Positions 18,950 to 27,851 of a stretch of 64,000 nucleotides of DNA are shown here, piece after piece. Source of the stretch: Bacteroidia bacterium (GTDB taxonomy: Bacteria; Bacteroidota; Bacteroidia; Flavobacteriales_E; Vicingaceae). Position 1 is the first letter of the stretch, and every line of letters starts with the position of its first letter. The notes under the pieces were generated by a model. The model ran no database searches. It was not told where the DNA came from and was given only the letters and a program-made list of their open reading frames with translations. The position numbers were made by a program, and so were the translations under genes. The stretch lies in contig JAUIMG010000006.1 in assembly GCA_030433355.1 (NCBI GenBank), positions 1 to 64,000 of the forward strand, in the 5' to 3' direction.

Positions 18950-19627
18950 TTAATGTTCTTCTATCAATTTTGTATTTTTTGCTCTTTGAATCCAAATAAT
19001 AATACCAACGGTAATCAGCGCCATTGGAGGTAAAATCATAAGGCCATTATTGAAATAACCAAATTCATAAAAAGCATCAGGCACCACTTGATATCCCCAT
19101 AGTTTTCCTGACCCAAAAAGTTCTCTCACTACAGCAACTGCGATCAAAATCCAGCCATAACCAGCAGCGTTTCCAATTGCATCTAAAAATGAAGGCCAGG
19201 CTTTATTTCCTAATGCAAATGCTTCTAATCTTCCCATAATGATGCAGTTGGTAATAATTAAGCCAACAAATACAGATAGTTGCTTACTTACATCATATAC
19301 AAATGCCTTAAGCACTTGATCTACCAATATTACAAGGGCAGCTACAATTACTAATTGTACAATAATTCTTACTCTACTTGGAATAAGGTTTCTCATCCAT
19401 GAAACAATAAGGTTAGCACCTATCATTACAACTAATACAGATAAGGCCATCACAAAGGCTTGCTTCACCTGAACTGTAATTGCTAATGCTGAACAAATTC
19501 CTAATACTTGAATAGTAATTGGGTTATCATCGTTCAATGGATCTGTTAAAAGCTTTTTATTCTTCTTAGAGAATAATGGCTCTTTTGGTTCTTTTACTGC
19601 TTCTGCAGCTTCTGCAACTTCGCTCAT
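18950..19627 (-). CDS. nqrD: Na+-translocating NADH:quinone reductase subunit D
   Basis: NqrD forms part of the Na+ path with NqrB and NqrE. Conserved iron-site cysteines are Cys45 (GICSAL) and Cys128 (TNCIIMG). At 225 residues it is longer than most NqrD proteins because of a charged N-terminal extension of about 20 residues rich in Glu, Ala and Lys before KKLLTDPLNDDNPI. The ATG at 19627 is 12 bp after the nqrC stop, which supports this start over an internal one. Confidence 0.96.
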   Translation of the reverse strand: MSEVAEAAEAVKEPKEPLFSKKNKKLLTDPLNDDNPITIQVLGICSALAITVQVKQAFVMALSVLVVMIGANLIVSWMRNLIPSRVRIIVQLVIVAALVILVDQVLKAFVYDVSKQLSVFVGLIITNCIIMGRLEAFALGNKAWPSFLDAIGNAAGYGWILIAVAVVRELFGSGKLWGYQVVPDAFYEFGYFNNGLMILPPMALITVGIIIWIQRAKNTKLIEEH

Positions 19628-19639
19628 TTTATTAAAGTA

Positions 19640-20362
19640 TTATAAGGATGCTTTTTGATTTCCTTTAAAGTAAGGAACATAAACAGCCAAAGTTCTTTGA
19701 ATCATTTCTCCTACTCCTTTTGATGTAATTGTTCCTCCAGAGATTCCGTCAACCTCATGCGGATTTCCAGAAACATCACTACCGCCTTTAACTACGTCAA
19801 TTGCTTCGTAATCTCCTGAAGAAGCAAAAATTGATTTTCCAATAAATTTATTTTGAAAATCATCTTGATTAATTTCAGCACCTAGACCAGGTGTTTCAGT
19901 TTTATGGTCAAATGTTGTACCATAAACAGTATTCATATCTCCATTAAAAGCAATATATCCCCAAATTGGGCCCCAAAGACCTTTACCTGCTAAAGGAACT
20001 ATGTATTTTTTCTCTCCGCCATCTTCAAAAACAAACAATGGATAGTTTCTATTTTCTGCACCTAAGGTTTTATATTCCTTTACAACATCTACATCAAAAG
20101 CAGTCATACCTTCTGGAGCAATTACTTCTCCTTTTTGACTAAGTAAGATTTGTTTTACGATATATTTATCAAATTTTTCTTGTGCTTCTTCAGGGGTTGC
20201 CTCAATTTTTACTGAAGCTAAGATGTTTTGCATCTTTTCTAATTTGACGTTCTGCTTTTGCATTGGTTTTAAACTTTCTGCTGCAAATGCTAACGCTGAA
20301 GCTACAACTATTACAAGAATAGCTGAAAATGCGAATGTGTAACTATTTTTATTTACGTCCAT
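19640..20362 (-). CDS. nqrC: Na+-translocating NADH:quinone reductase subunit C
   Basis: NqrC is anchored by one helix (about 8-27) and carries a covalently bound FMN on the periplasmic side. The flavinylation motif is DGISGGTITSKGV, with T211 the probable FMN-binding residue (SGxT). Attachment would need an ApbE-type flavin transferase, which is not in this window. Length 240 is slightly below that of well-known homologues. It lies 12 bp after nqrB. Confidence 0.96.
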   Translation of the reverse strand: MDVNKNSYTFAFSAILVIVVASALAFAAESLKPMQKQNVKLEKMQNILASVKIEATPEEAQEKFDKYIVKQILLSQKGEVIAPEGMTAFDVDVVKEYKTLGAENRNYPLFVFEDGGEKKYIVPLAGKGLWGPIWGYIAFNGDMNTVYGTTFDHKTETPGLGAEINQDDFQNKFIGKSIFASSGDYEAIDVVKGGSDVSGNPHEVDGISGGTITSKGVGEMIQRTLAVYVPYFKGNQKASL

Positions 20363-20374
20363 AGTCTTATTATT

Positions 20375-21574
20375 TTATGCTGCAACGGTTTGCAGTCTTT
20401 TATTTCTTCTTTTAACGTTAGCCTGAATTACATAATGGTCAATTAAAGGAGCCATAACATTCATGAATAAAATTGCTAACATAATACCTTCTGGATATGC
20501 TGGGTTAAATACTCTTATCATGATCCCTAAGAATCCTATCAAAAATCCATAGATATACTTTCCCGTAGCTGTTTGCGATGCTGTAACAGGATCGGTAGCC
20601 ATAAATACAATTCCAAAAGCAAAGCCTCCAAAAACCAAGTGATAATGCGCAGGAACCATCATAAATTCATTTGCTCCCCACATATTAAAAAGTAGACCCA
20701 TCACGTATGCTCCAAGAACACCCGAAAGCATGATCTTCCAACTTCCAATACCAGTTATTAATAAAATAGCTGCCCCAATTAAAATTGCAAAGGTTGAAGT
20801 TTCTCCAATAGAACCTGGAATAAATCCCATAAATGCATCCCAAAAAGTATCTCCATATTGAGCACCAGCAGCATTTATAAAACCTGATGATTTTTCTGTT
20901 GCTTGAGCTAATAAAGTTGCACCTGTTGAACCGTCTGCATATTGAACCGCCTGATCAGTTCCTCCACCAATCCAAACTTTATCTCCCGACATCCAAGTAG
21001 GATATGCAAAAAACAAGAATGCTCTTGCAGTTAAGGCAACGTTTAAGATATTCATTCCTGTTCCTCCAAAAACTTCTTTTCCAATAATTACCGCAAAAAT
21101 AGTAGCCGCTGCTACCATCCAAAGTGGAATTTCTACCGGCAAACAAAGAGGAATAAGCATCCCTGAAACTAGAAAACCCTCATTTACCTGATGCTTATTT
21201 ATGATAGCGAAAGTAAATTCTACGGCCAAACCAGCACCATAGGATACAACAACAATAGGTAACACCTTAAGAGCCCCATAAAGCACATTATCCATAAATG
21301 TACTCGTTTCTCCTAAAGCTAAAAAGTGCTGGTATCCGGTATTCCATATACCAAATAATAAAGCTGGAACCATTGCAAGTACAACCATGATCATGGTTCT
21401 CTTCATGTCAATACCATCTCTAATGTGCGAGCCTTTGCCACTTGTTGTATGTCCTGGAACAAATAAAAATGTTTCTAATGCATCGTACGCTGGATAATAT
21501 TTTTCCAACTTCCCTCCTGCATCAAAGTTTGGCTTTACGTTTTTCTCTAAAAAATTGTGAATTGCGTTACTCAT
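20375..21574 (-). CDS. nqrB: Na+-translocating NADH:quinone reductase subunit B
   Basis: NqrB is the largest membrane subunit and holds covalent FMN, riboflavin and the quinone site. The FMN motif STGAT is at 216-220, with T220 the predicted attachment residue. Several conserved membrane segments can be seen, for example VNEGFLVSGMLIPL and FGIVFMATDPVTAS. Length 399 is normal. Its start is 10 bp after the nqrA stop. Confidence 0.97.
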   Translation of the reverse strand: MSNAIHNFLEKNVKPNFDAGGKLEKYYPAYDALETFLFVPGHTTSGKGSHIRDGIDMKRTMIMVVLAMVPALLFGIWNTGYQHFLALGETSTFMDNVLYGALKVLPIVVVSYGAGLAVEFTFAIINKHQVNEGFLVSGMLIPLCLPVEIPLWMVAAATIFAVIIGKEVFGGTGMNILNVALTARAFLFFAYPTWMSGDKVWIGGGTDQAVQYADGSTGATLLAQATEKSSGFINAAGAQYGDTFWDAFMGFIPGSIGETSTFAILIGAAILLITGIGSWKIMLSGVLGAYVMGLLFNMWGANEFMMVPAHYHLVFGGFAFGIVFMATDPVTASQTATGKYIYGFLIGFLGIMIRVFNPAYPEGIMLAILFMNVMAPLIDHYVIQANVKRRNKRLQTVAA

Positions 21575-21584
21575 AGTTTTTCTT

Positions 21585-22934
21585 TTAGCTCATTTCAATT
21601 CTAAGTTTCTCTAAACCTTCTCTTACTATGGTTTGGACTGGTATTTTAGAAGTACATACTGTTTCACATAAAGCGAAATCTTCAGGTGCTACTTCATAAA
21701 TCCCTAAATTTTCCATCATTTCGATATCTTCAATCATGATTGATTTTATCAATTGAACAGGATATATATCAAAAGGAAATACTTTATCATACTCTTCACT
21801 CACTACAAAGGGTCTTTCTTCACCATTCATATCTGCTGTTAAGTTGTATTTTTTATTTGGCATTAACCAAGCCGGTAATGCTCTAGAAATACTAAACTTG
21901 TTTGGGTTAGGTGTAATCCAACCAAACATCTGAGGTTCTCCACCTTCAGGAATTGCGGTAACTTCATAATCATAAAAACCTAAATAACCGTCTTGGTTAA
22001 TCTTATCTCCGCTTAAAACATTCCCACTAATAAATCTAGTGGCACCTTCTTTCACTTCATGAAAAAGAACTTTAGTATTAGTCCCCATGATTGTTCTTAA
22101 ATACTTTGGCGACTTCATTTGACTACCTGCAACAGCTACTACTCTGCTAGCATCAAATTTCTTACTCTCAAATACCTTCCCAATAGTTAAAACATCTTGA
22201 GGCTTTAAAGTCCAAACAACCTCTCCTTTATTAATTGGTGCTATATGATGTATTTGCACACCAACGTTTCCTGCAGGGTGAGGACCGCTAATGGAATGTA
22301 ATTCAACCCCTTTGGCATTCAAAAAAGCCTCATCTGCTTTTGCTTTGCCATTAATGGTCAAATGCACTTTTCCATCAGTAAGTTTATTAATAATGTCTAA
22401 TCCTTTTTGAAATAATTCTCCATGACTGTGCAGAATAAAATCATTATCTGCTGCTAAAGGAGCAGAATCAAAGGCTGAGATAAAAATAGCTCTAGGCTTA
22501 TCATTAGGGTTAGCAACAACACAGTAAGGTCTTTGGATAATAAAAGGCCATAAACCACTATTGCATAAGGAATTAACTAAATCTTCTCTAGAAGCAGAAG
22601 TAGAATCAACTAAATCTAGGCTTTCGTATTTAATTTCTTTATCAGCAATTATGATAACCTCTAATATCCTTCTTTTTGCTCCTCTTTTAATTTCAGCAAT
22701 CTCTCCACTTACCGGAGAAACAAACTTTACTTTTTCGTTATTCTTATCATAAAAGATAGGAGTTCCTGCCTTAACCTCGTCACCCTCTTTCACGAGCATT
22801 TTTGGAGTTAGACCTAAAAAATCTGTAGGTTTAATTGCTATAGTTTCCGAATAGCTTGCATCAGCTAAAATCTTCTCAGCCTCTCCGGCTAATTTAATAT
22901 CGGTACCTCTTTTTATTTTTAACGCTTTTGACAT
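21585..22934 (-). CDS. nqrA: Na+-translocating NADH:quinone reductase subunit A
   Basis: NqrA is the peripheral cytoplasmic subunit of Na+-NQR and the first gene of the operon. The N-terminus KIKRGTDIKLAGEA and the biotinyl-like segment with EGDEVKAGTPIFYDK match the family, as does FPFDIYPVQLIKSIM. Length 449 is normal. It has a well-formed upstream promoter. Together the six subunits oxidise NADH, reduce quinone and export Na+, which fits a marine organism. Confidence 0.97.
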   Translation of the reverse strand: MSKALKIKRGTDIKLAGEAEKILADASYSETIAIKPTDFLGLTPKMLVKEGDEVKAGTPIFYDKNNEKVKFVSPVSGEIAEIKRGAKRRILEVIIIADKEIKYESLDLVDSTSASREDLVNSLCNSGLWPFIIQRPYCVVANPNDKPRAIFISAFDSAPLAADNDFILHSHGELFQKGLDIINKLTDGKVHLTINGKAKADEAFLNAKGVELHSISGPHPAGNVGVQIHHIAPINKGEVVWTLKPQDVLTIGKVFESKKFDASRVVAVAGSQMKSPKYLRTIMGTNTKVLFHEVKEGATRFISGNVLSGDKINQDGYLGFYDYEVTAIPEGGEPQMFGWITPNPNKFSISRALPAWLMPNKKYNLTADMNGEERPFVVSEEYDKVFPFDIYPVQLIKSIMIEDIEMMENLGIYEVAPEDFALCETVCTSKIPVQTIVREGLEKLRIEMS

Positions 22935-22960
22935 AATGTCTACGGTTCAATTTTCGGCTG

Positions 22961-22990
22961 CAAAAATAATACTTATCTAACTTTGGCAAA
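22961..22990 (-). promoter_or_regulatory. Promoter of the nqr operon
   Basis: On the minus strand TTTG (22990-22987) is followed after 18 bases by TATTTTTG (22968-22961), a full match to the Bacteroidota promoter pattern TTTG, 17-23 nt, TAnnTTTG. Transcription would start near 22955, about 20 bp before the nqrA ATG. Confidence 0.75.
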
Positions 22991-23105
22991 CCCTTTTATA
23001 TAGTTTTTTAAACAGGAAATTAACATTCATGAAATACTTCCTTTTTATTTTAACATTAAAAGCAGGCCATAGCCTAATATTTAAAGTCAAATTGCATCAA
23101 TTTCT

Positions 23106-23113
23106 TATTTTTG
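23106..23113 (+). promoter_or_regulatory. Candidate -7 promoter element (TATTTTTG)
   Basis: TATTTTTG matches TAnnTTTG and ends 12 bases before the ATG at 23126. It overlaps a possible TTG start at 23111 and argues against that longer start. No convincing -33 element. Confidence 0.4.
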
Positions 23114-23125
23114 ATATTTAGAACA

Positions 23126-24421
23126 ATGTCCATGAGATATCTTTTTCCCTTAACCCTTTTCCTATTATTTTGTTTTAACTCTTCTATACAAGCACAAGAG
23201 GAAAACGCGCAGATTCGCTATGAGGATTATATCTACAAAGATTATATCAAGACTCCGCAGCTTTATGTAAAAGGAGACCAAATGAACTACCCTGTTTTGT
23301 TTCTTGGTGATGGCAAACAATTAGAATTGAGGTTTGATGATTTTTCAAGAGATTTTCAAACGTATTCTTATGACATTATTCATTGTGATGCAAATTGGAA
23401 ACCTTCAGCTTTAGTGCGACAAGAGTACATTGAAGGCTTTTTTAACGGATTTATTGAAGACTATAAATATTCCTTTAACACCCTTTACCCATACATCCAC
23501 TACAAATTAGAATTCCCAAATAATGAAATTAGGTTCAAAGCATCTGGCAATTACATTATAAAAGTTTATGCGAATGACAATCCGGATGACCTACTATTAA
23601 CCAAAAGGTTTTTTGTTGTAGAAAGAAGAGTAGATATTAAGTCTAACATTCACATGGCAACATTGGCAAGGTATAGAGATTTTAAGCAAGAAGTCGACTT
23701 TAGTATTTTACATCCTAATTATGAGATTCAAGACCCTTATTCTGACATACAAGTTGTAATTTCCAAAAATAGAAGATGGGACAATGCTATTTATGATCTG
23801 AAACCACTTTTTGTAAGAACTCCTGAACTAATTTATAACTACGAGCGAGAAAATCTTTTTAATGGAGGTAATGAATATCGATTTTTTGATGCCAAAGAAT
23901 TGAGATACCAGTCGATGAATGTAGACGGTATTCAAATAATAAATGGCAAAACGCATTTATATGTCCTAAGAGAAGAACCAAGATCATTCAAGCAATATTA
24001 CTTTCAACAAGATTTGAATGGCAAGCGCTATATTAAAAGGGATAATAGCCAAGACTCTCATGTAGAAGCAGACTATATAAAGACTTATTTCACCTTAGCT
24101 AGAGAATCAAAAATTGAAGAAGGAGATGTTTATGTTTTTGGAGAGCTAAGTGATTGGCAATTTAAAGAAGAGTTTAAAATGGAATATGTGGATGTTAATG
24201 ATGAGTATAGAGCTACCGTTTTGCTAAAACAAGGGTATTATAACTACAGCTACATTGTTGTACCTAAAGGTTCAACCGTAGGAGATTTATCTTACATAGA
24301 GGGAACGCATTCAGACACTGAAAATGATTATTATTTCTTTGTTTACCACAAGCAGAGAGGAGAAATATATGACAGATTAATTGGTTTCGAAACAAGAAAT
24401 ACTGCAAACACTAACGATTAA
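23126..24421 (+). CDS. Type IX secretion system plug protein (DUF5103)
   Basis: This is a DUF5103/T9SS-plug family protein: known members occlude the lateral opening of the SprA translocon in the outer membrane when no substrate is present. The N-terminal half shows the typical wording: PQLYVKGDQMNYPVLFL, YSYDIIHCDANWKPS, YIEGF and YKYSFNTLYPYIHYKLEFPN. A signal peptide follows the start (MRYLFPLTLFLLF... cut after IQAQ). An upstream TTG at 23111 is open but lies within the candidate promoter, so the ATG at 23126 is chosen (a second ATG at 23132 is possible). The gene fits with the three T9SS cargo proteins later in the window. Confidence 0.85.
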   Translation: MSMRYLFPLTLFLLFCFNSSIQAQEENAQIRYEDYIYKDYIKTPQLYVKGDQMNYPVLFLGDGKQLELRFDDFSRDFQTYSYDIIHCDANWKPSALVRQEYIEGFFNGFIEDYKYSFNTLYPYIHYKLEFPNNEIRFKASGNYIIKVYANDNPDDLLLTKRFFVVERRVDIKSNIHMATLARYRDFKQEVDFSILHPNYEIQDPYSDIQVVISKNRRWDNAIYDLKPLFVRTPELIYNYERENLFNGGNEYRFFDAKELRYQSMNVDGIQIINGKTHLYVLREEPRSFKQYYFQQDLNGKRYIKRDNSQDSHVEADYIKTYFTLARESKIEEGDVYVFGELSDWQFKEEFKMEYVDVNDEYRATVLLKQGYYNYSYIVVPKGSTVGDLSYIEGTHSDTENDYYFFVYHKQRGEIYDRLIGFETRNTANTND

Positions 24422-24446
24422 TTAGCTTTTTCTTTAATATTGTTTT

Positions 24447-24833
24447 ATGCCAACAAAGGTTACTGAAAATATAGAAATAAGTGTTGTTACTAAATTTGAA
24501 TTGGAACAATCTTCCATTTTAGATAAGCAATTCCTTTTCAGCTATACTATTGATATAAAAAATTTAAGAGATTCTCCTGTTCAACTCTTAAGCAGGCATT
24601 GGTTTATCTTCGACTCCACAGGCAAATACAATGAAGTTAAAGGAGAAGGAGTTATTGGTCAGCAGCCTATTATTAATCAAGGTCAGATTCATTCTTATCA
24701 ATCTTTTTGTCGTTTGCAAAGCGATATTGGTTTAATGTGGGGAACCTACCTAATGAAAAGCTTAGTAGACGATAAGTTGTTTGAAGTAAAAATCCCTGAA
24801 TTTCAGCTAATTACTCCTGAAAGATTAAACTAA
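24447..24833 (+). CDS. apaG: ApaG family protein
   Basis: A 128-residue protein of the ApaG/DUF525 fold, a small beta-sandwich. Typical segments are FLFSYTIDIKNL, LLSRHWFIFDSTGK, VKGEGVIGQQPIINQGQ and MWGTYLM. The family is linked to Co2+ resistance and Mg2+ efflux in enterobacteria, but its biochemical role is unclear. The stop overlaps the start of the next gene by one base (TAATG). Confidence 0.94.
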   Translation: MPTKVTENIEISVVTKFELEQSSILDKQFLFSYTIDIKNLRDSPVQLLSRHWFIFDSTGKYNEVKGEGVIGQQPIINQGQIHSYQSFCRLQSDIGLMWGTYLMKSLVDDKLFEVKIPEFQLITPERLN

Positions 24834-25117
24834 TGGACCTTACCCATAAACATAAAGAAGAAGAGAATAAGGGAAGTTTTTTGTTTTATGATGAAGAGAA
24901 AATGGCCGCAGAAATGACTTATTCTAAAGCCAATGGCTTTATTATTATTGACCATACCTCTGTGGAGGCGGATTATAGAAATAGAGATTTAGGATACCGC
25001 CTTGTAGATAAAGTGGTAGAATTTGCAAGAAATAATCAAATAAAAGTGATGCCATTGTGTCCTTTTGCTGCCTCTGTTTTTCAAAAAAATGAAGGCATAA
25101 GAGATGTCTTAAAATAA
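24833..25117 (+). CDS. Small GNAT-type N-acetyltransferase (YjdJ-like)
   Basis: A 94-residue protein of the short Gcn5-related acetyltransferase group. It shows AEMTYSKANGFIIIDHTSV, the acetyl-CoA loop region RDLGYRLVDKVVEFARNN and the C-terminal LCPFAASVF motif. Its substrate is unknown. It overlaps apaG by one base and is followed at once by a DUF1801 gene, so the three form a short operon. Confidence 0.88.
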   Translation: MDLTHKHKEEENKGSFLFYDEEKMAAEMTYSKANGFIIIDHTSVEADYRNRDLGYRLVDKVVEFARNNQIKVMPLCPFAASVFQKNEGIRDVLK

Positions 25118-25534
25118 ATGGGAGAAAATAAAACAAAGCCAACCAAGGCATCCGTATTAGAATTTATAGATAATGTAAGTCCAGAATATAGAAAACAGGA
25201 CGCTCTTGCTGTTTTAAAAATGATGGAAGATATAACTTCTAAAGAAGCTGTTTTATGGGGACCCTCTTTAATAGGGTTCGACAAATATCATTACAAATAT
25301 GAAAGCGGAAGGGAAGGGGATTTCTTTATGGTAGGTTTTTCACCTAGGAAAACTGCACTTACTATTTACATCATGCCAGGCTTTTCTAAGTATGAATCTT
25401 TATTAAAAAAACTAGGTAAGTATAAATTAGGAAAATCTTGCCTTTACATCAAAAAGCTAGAAGAGGTAGACTGGAATGTTCTACATTCCTTAGTAAAAGA
25501 GTCCTATTTAATTATGAAAGAGAAGTATGACTAA
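25118..25534 (+). CDS. DUF1801 domain protein
   Basis: A 138-residue soluble protein of the DUF1801 (YdhG-like) family. Recognisable parts are SPEYRKQDALAVLKMMEDIT, MWGPSLIGF-type sequence (here VLWGPSLIGFDKYHYKYES), DFFMVGFSPRKTALTIYIM and LGKYKLGKSCLYIKKLEEV. No biochemical function is established for the family. It starts on the base after the acetyltransferase stop. Confidence 0.85.
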   Translation: MGENKTKPTKASVLEFIDNVSPEYRKQDALAVLKMMEDITSKEAVLWGPSLIGFDKYHYKYESGREGDFFMVGFSPRKTALTIYIMPGFSKYESLLKKLGKYKLGKSCLYIKKLEEVDWNVLHSLVKESYLIMKEKYD

Positions 25535-25563
25535 ATCATACAAATAAGCACAAAACTATTCTC

Positions 25564-25571
25564 TAAATTTG
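25564..25571 (+). promoter_or_regulatory. Candidate -7 promoter element (TAAATTTG)
   Basis: TAAATTTG matches TAnnTTTG and lies 23 bp before the lgt ATG. No clear -33 TTTG is present. Confidence 0.4.
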
Positions 25572-25594
25572 TTTTCCAATTCTAATAAAGAAGA

Positions 25595-26779
25595 ATGTAT
25601 CCAACCATTTCAGATGCCTTAAGAGACCTTTTTGGTCTAAACATACCCTTACCATTTCCAACTTTTGGCTTTTTTGTTGCCTTAGCTTTTCTTGCAGCAG
25701 CATACCTTTTCGCCAATGAACTAAAGAGAAAAGAAAGTTTAGGTTGGTTGAAAGCTATAAAAGTTAAAAAGAAAATTGGAGAAAAAGCCAGCACCTCAGA
25801 TTTGGCATTAAATGCACTAAGTGGTTTTCTAGTAGGATTTAAACTAGTCGAAATCATCCTCAATTATTCTGAGATGGTAGAAAATCCGCAAGAATTTATT
25901 TTTTCAAGTCGAGGGAATTTCCTAGCAGGTATAGTTGGAGCAGTGCTTTTTGCTTATTTAAAATATAGAGAAAAGGAGAAAGAAAGACTTCCTTCCATAA
26001 AAGTAATTGAAGAGAATGTAAGACCGCATGAATGGGTTGGGAATATGACCATGATAGCTGCCATTTCAGGTATTTTAGGTGCTAAAGTATTTCACAATTT
26101 AGAAAACATAACCGACTTTGCGGCCGACCCTATTGGCGCTCTAACTTCCTTTAGCGGTTTAAGCATCTACGGAGGTTTAATTGTTGGAGGTCTCTCTGTA
26201 TTGTATTATGCCAAAACAAAAGGTCTAAGGTGGATTCATGTTGCAGATGCTTGTGCTCCTGCCCTAATGGCCTCTTATGGCATTGGAAGAATTGGCTGCC
26301 AGCTATCAGGAGATGGCGACTGGGGCTTGCCGAACAGCAATCCTAAACCAAATTGGATGAGTGCCTTACCAGATTGGATGTGGGCCTATGATTACGATGG
26401 CAATGTATTAGGAAGAGATTTGGGGAGTCCTGAAAACCCAGTTCAAATAATAGAAGGAGGTATTACTTACATCTATGAAGGAAATGCTTGGCCAACTCCA
26501 TTTTATGAAACCATTATGGCACTTATTATTTTTGGAATCTTATGGAGTATAAGAAAGAAAATAAAAATTCCCGGTATTCTTTTTAGTATTTACTTGGTAT
26601 TTAATGGCATTGAAAGATTCTTTATAGAAAAAATTAGAATTAACCCAGATTATCACTTTTTGGGAATTGAGGCAACCCAAGCTGAATTGATTGCAGTACT
26701 TCTATTTATTTCAGGTCTTTTTGGAATCTTCTACTTCTCTAAAAATCCAAAGAAATTTATTCCTAGCAACGCTAACTAA
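25595..26779 (+). CDS. lgt: Prolipoprotein diacylglyceryl transferase
   Basis: Lgt transfers diacylglyceryl from phosphatidylglycerol to the lipobox cysteine of prelipoproteins in the inner membrane. The conserved core is SIYGGLIVGG followed by HVADACAPALMASYGIGRIGCQLSGDGDWG, which contains the essential arginine. At 394 residues it is longer than the roughly 290 of enterobacterial Lgt, having an additional membrane segment and charged loop near the N-terminus, a pattern I recall for Bacteroidota. The usual HGG motif reads YGG and the asparagine after GRIG is Cys. It overlaps the next gene by one base. Confidence 0.92.
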   Translation: MYPTISDALRDLFGLNIPLPFPTFGFFVALAFLAAAYLFANELKRKESLGWLKAIKVKKKIGEKASTSDLALNALSGFLVGFKLVEIILNYSEMVENPQEFIFSSRGNFLAGIVGAVLFAYLKYREKEKERLPSIKVIEENVRPHEWVGNMTMIAAISGILGAKVFHNLENITDFAADPIGALTSFSGLSIYGGLIVGGLSVLYYAKTKGLRWIHVADACAPALMASYGIGRIGCQLSGDGDWGLPNSNPKPNWMSALPDWMWAYDYDGNVLGRDLGSPENPVQIIEGGITYIYEGNAWPTPFYETIMALIIFGILWSIRKKIKIPGILFSIYLVFNGIERFFIEKIRINPDYHFLGIEATQAELIAVLLFISGLFGIFYFSKNPKKFIPSNAN

Positions 26780-27564
26780 TGGATCTAAAAGCACTTTGTT
26801 TTGATGTTATTGAAATTGCGAGAGAAGTAGGCATTTACATCAAGATGCAGGAAAGTCAGCTAAAGCAAAAAGATATAGAAACAAAGTCTTTAAACTCTTT
26901 GGTAAGTTATGTAGACAAAACCGCAGAAAAAAAAATTATAGCGGCTTTAAAGGAACTCCTACCTGAATCTGGATTTATTGCGGAAGAAGGCACCGATGAA
27001 ACTAAAGGAGAAAAATACCATTGGATTATTGACCCTTTAGATGGCACTACTAACTTTATTCATGGCATTCCAATGTATTCTGTTAGCATTGCCTTGCAAG
27101 AAAATGACCAAATAGTATTAGGGGTGGTTTTTGAAGTAAGTAGAGATGAATGTTTCTATGCTTGGAAAGGAGGATTGGCCTATATGAATACCGAAGAAAT
27201 AAGCGTTAGCAAAACGAAAAGCATCAAAGACTCTTTGGTAGCTACCGGATTCCCTTATTATGATTTTAAACGTCAAGATGGATATTTTGAAAGTCTAAAG
27301 CATTTTGCTAATAATAGCAGGGGTATTAGAAGAATGGGCTCTGCGGCTATCGATTTGGTTTATGTAGCTTGCGGAAGATTTGACTTGTTCTACGAATACA
27401 GCCTACATCCTTGGGATGTTGCTGCAGGGGCATTTATAGTTACTCAAGCAGGTGGCAAAATAACAGACTTTCAAGGAGGAAATAATTGGTTGCATGGCAA
27501 AGAAATAATTGCCTCCAATGAAACACTTCACTCCTCGAGCTTAGCGGTAATAAAAGCTATTTAG
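26779..27564 (+). CDS. Inositol monophosphatase family phosphatase
   Basis: A 261-residue Mg2+-dependent phosphatase of the SuhB/inositol monophosphatase superfamily. Metal-binding motifs are EEGT near 72-75, DPLDGTTNF near 87-95 and the late WDVAAGAFIVTQAGG. Substrates in this family include inositol 1-phosphate, 3'-phosphoadenosine 5'-phosphate and sugar phosphates, and the sequence does not decide among them. It overlaps the lgt stop by one base, and its own stop overlaps the convergent small membrane gene by four bases. Confidence 0.9.
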   Translation: MDLKALCFDVIEIAREVGIYIKMQESQLKQKDIETKSLNSLVSYVDKTAEKKIIAALKELLPESGFIAEEGTDETKGEKYHWIIDPLDGTTNFIHGIPMYSVSIALQENDQIVLGVVFEVSRDECFYAWKGGLAYMNTEEISVSKTKSIKDSLVATGFPYYDFKRQDGYFESLKHFANNSRGIRRMGSAAIDLVYVACGRFDLFYEYSLHPWDVAAGAFIVTQAGGKITDFQGGNNWLHGKEIIASNETLHSSSLAVIKAI

Positions 27565-27794
27565 GCATCTTTTGAATAGATGTGATCAACATCATCGTAC
27601 CACTTGCCTTCAATAAATTTTTCTTTTGGAGCTATTCCGTGTTTTAGAACTGTGTAAACCATATAAATTACCAATCCTTGACCTATCATAAATAGACTAA
27701 AAATCAAATCATAATTATCTTCAAAAAAAGGAGTAATGGTATAAAAAAACAAAAAGAGAGTAACTCCAATAACAACTGCTGCTATATTTTTCAT
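27561..27794 (-). CDS. Small two-helix membrane protein
   Basis: A 77-residue protein with two hydrophobic segments (about 5-24 and 30-50) and an acidic C-terminal tail EGKWYDDVDHIYSKDA. I do not recognise a named family, though proteins of this size and layout ending in a short aromatic/acidic tail are familiar in flavobacteria. It stands alone between a convergent gene and accC on the same strand. Confidence 0.6.
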   Translation of the reverse strand: MKNIAAVVIGVTLFLFFYTITPFFEDNYDLIFSLFMIGQGLVIYMVYTVLKHGIAPKEKFIEGKWYDDVDHIYSKDA

Positions 27795-27851
27795 ACAACT
27801 AAAACAGTTTACCCAAAGAATCGTTCAAAGAAAAAGATAAAATTTCTATAA

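Noticed and set aside
23029-23121. A 30-codon hydrophobic ORF upstream of the T9SS plug gene
   Set aside because: No clear signals and composition is like random AT-rich DNA; could be a leader peptide, but nothing supports it.
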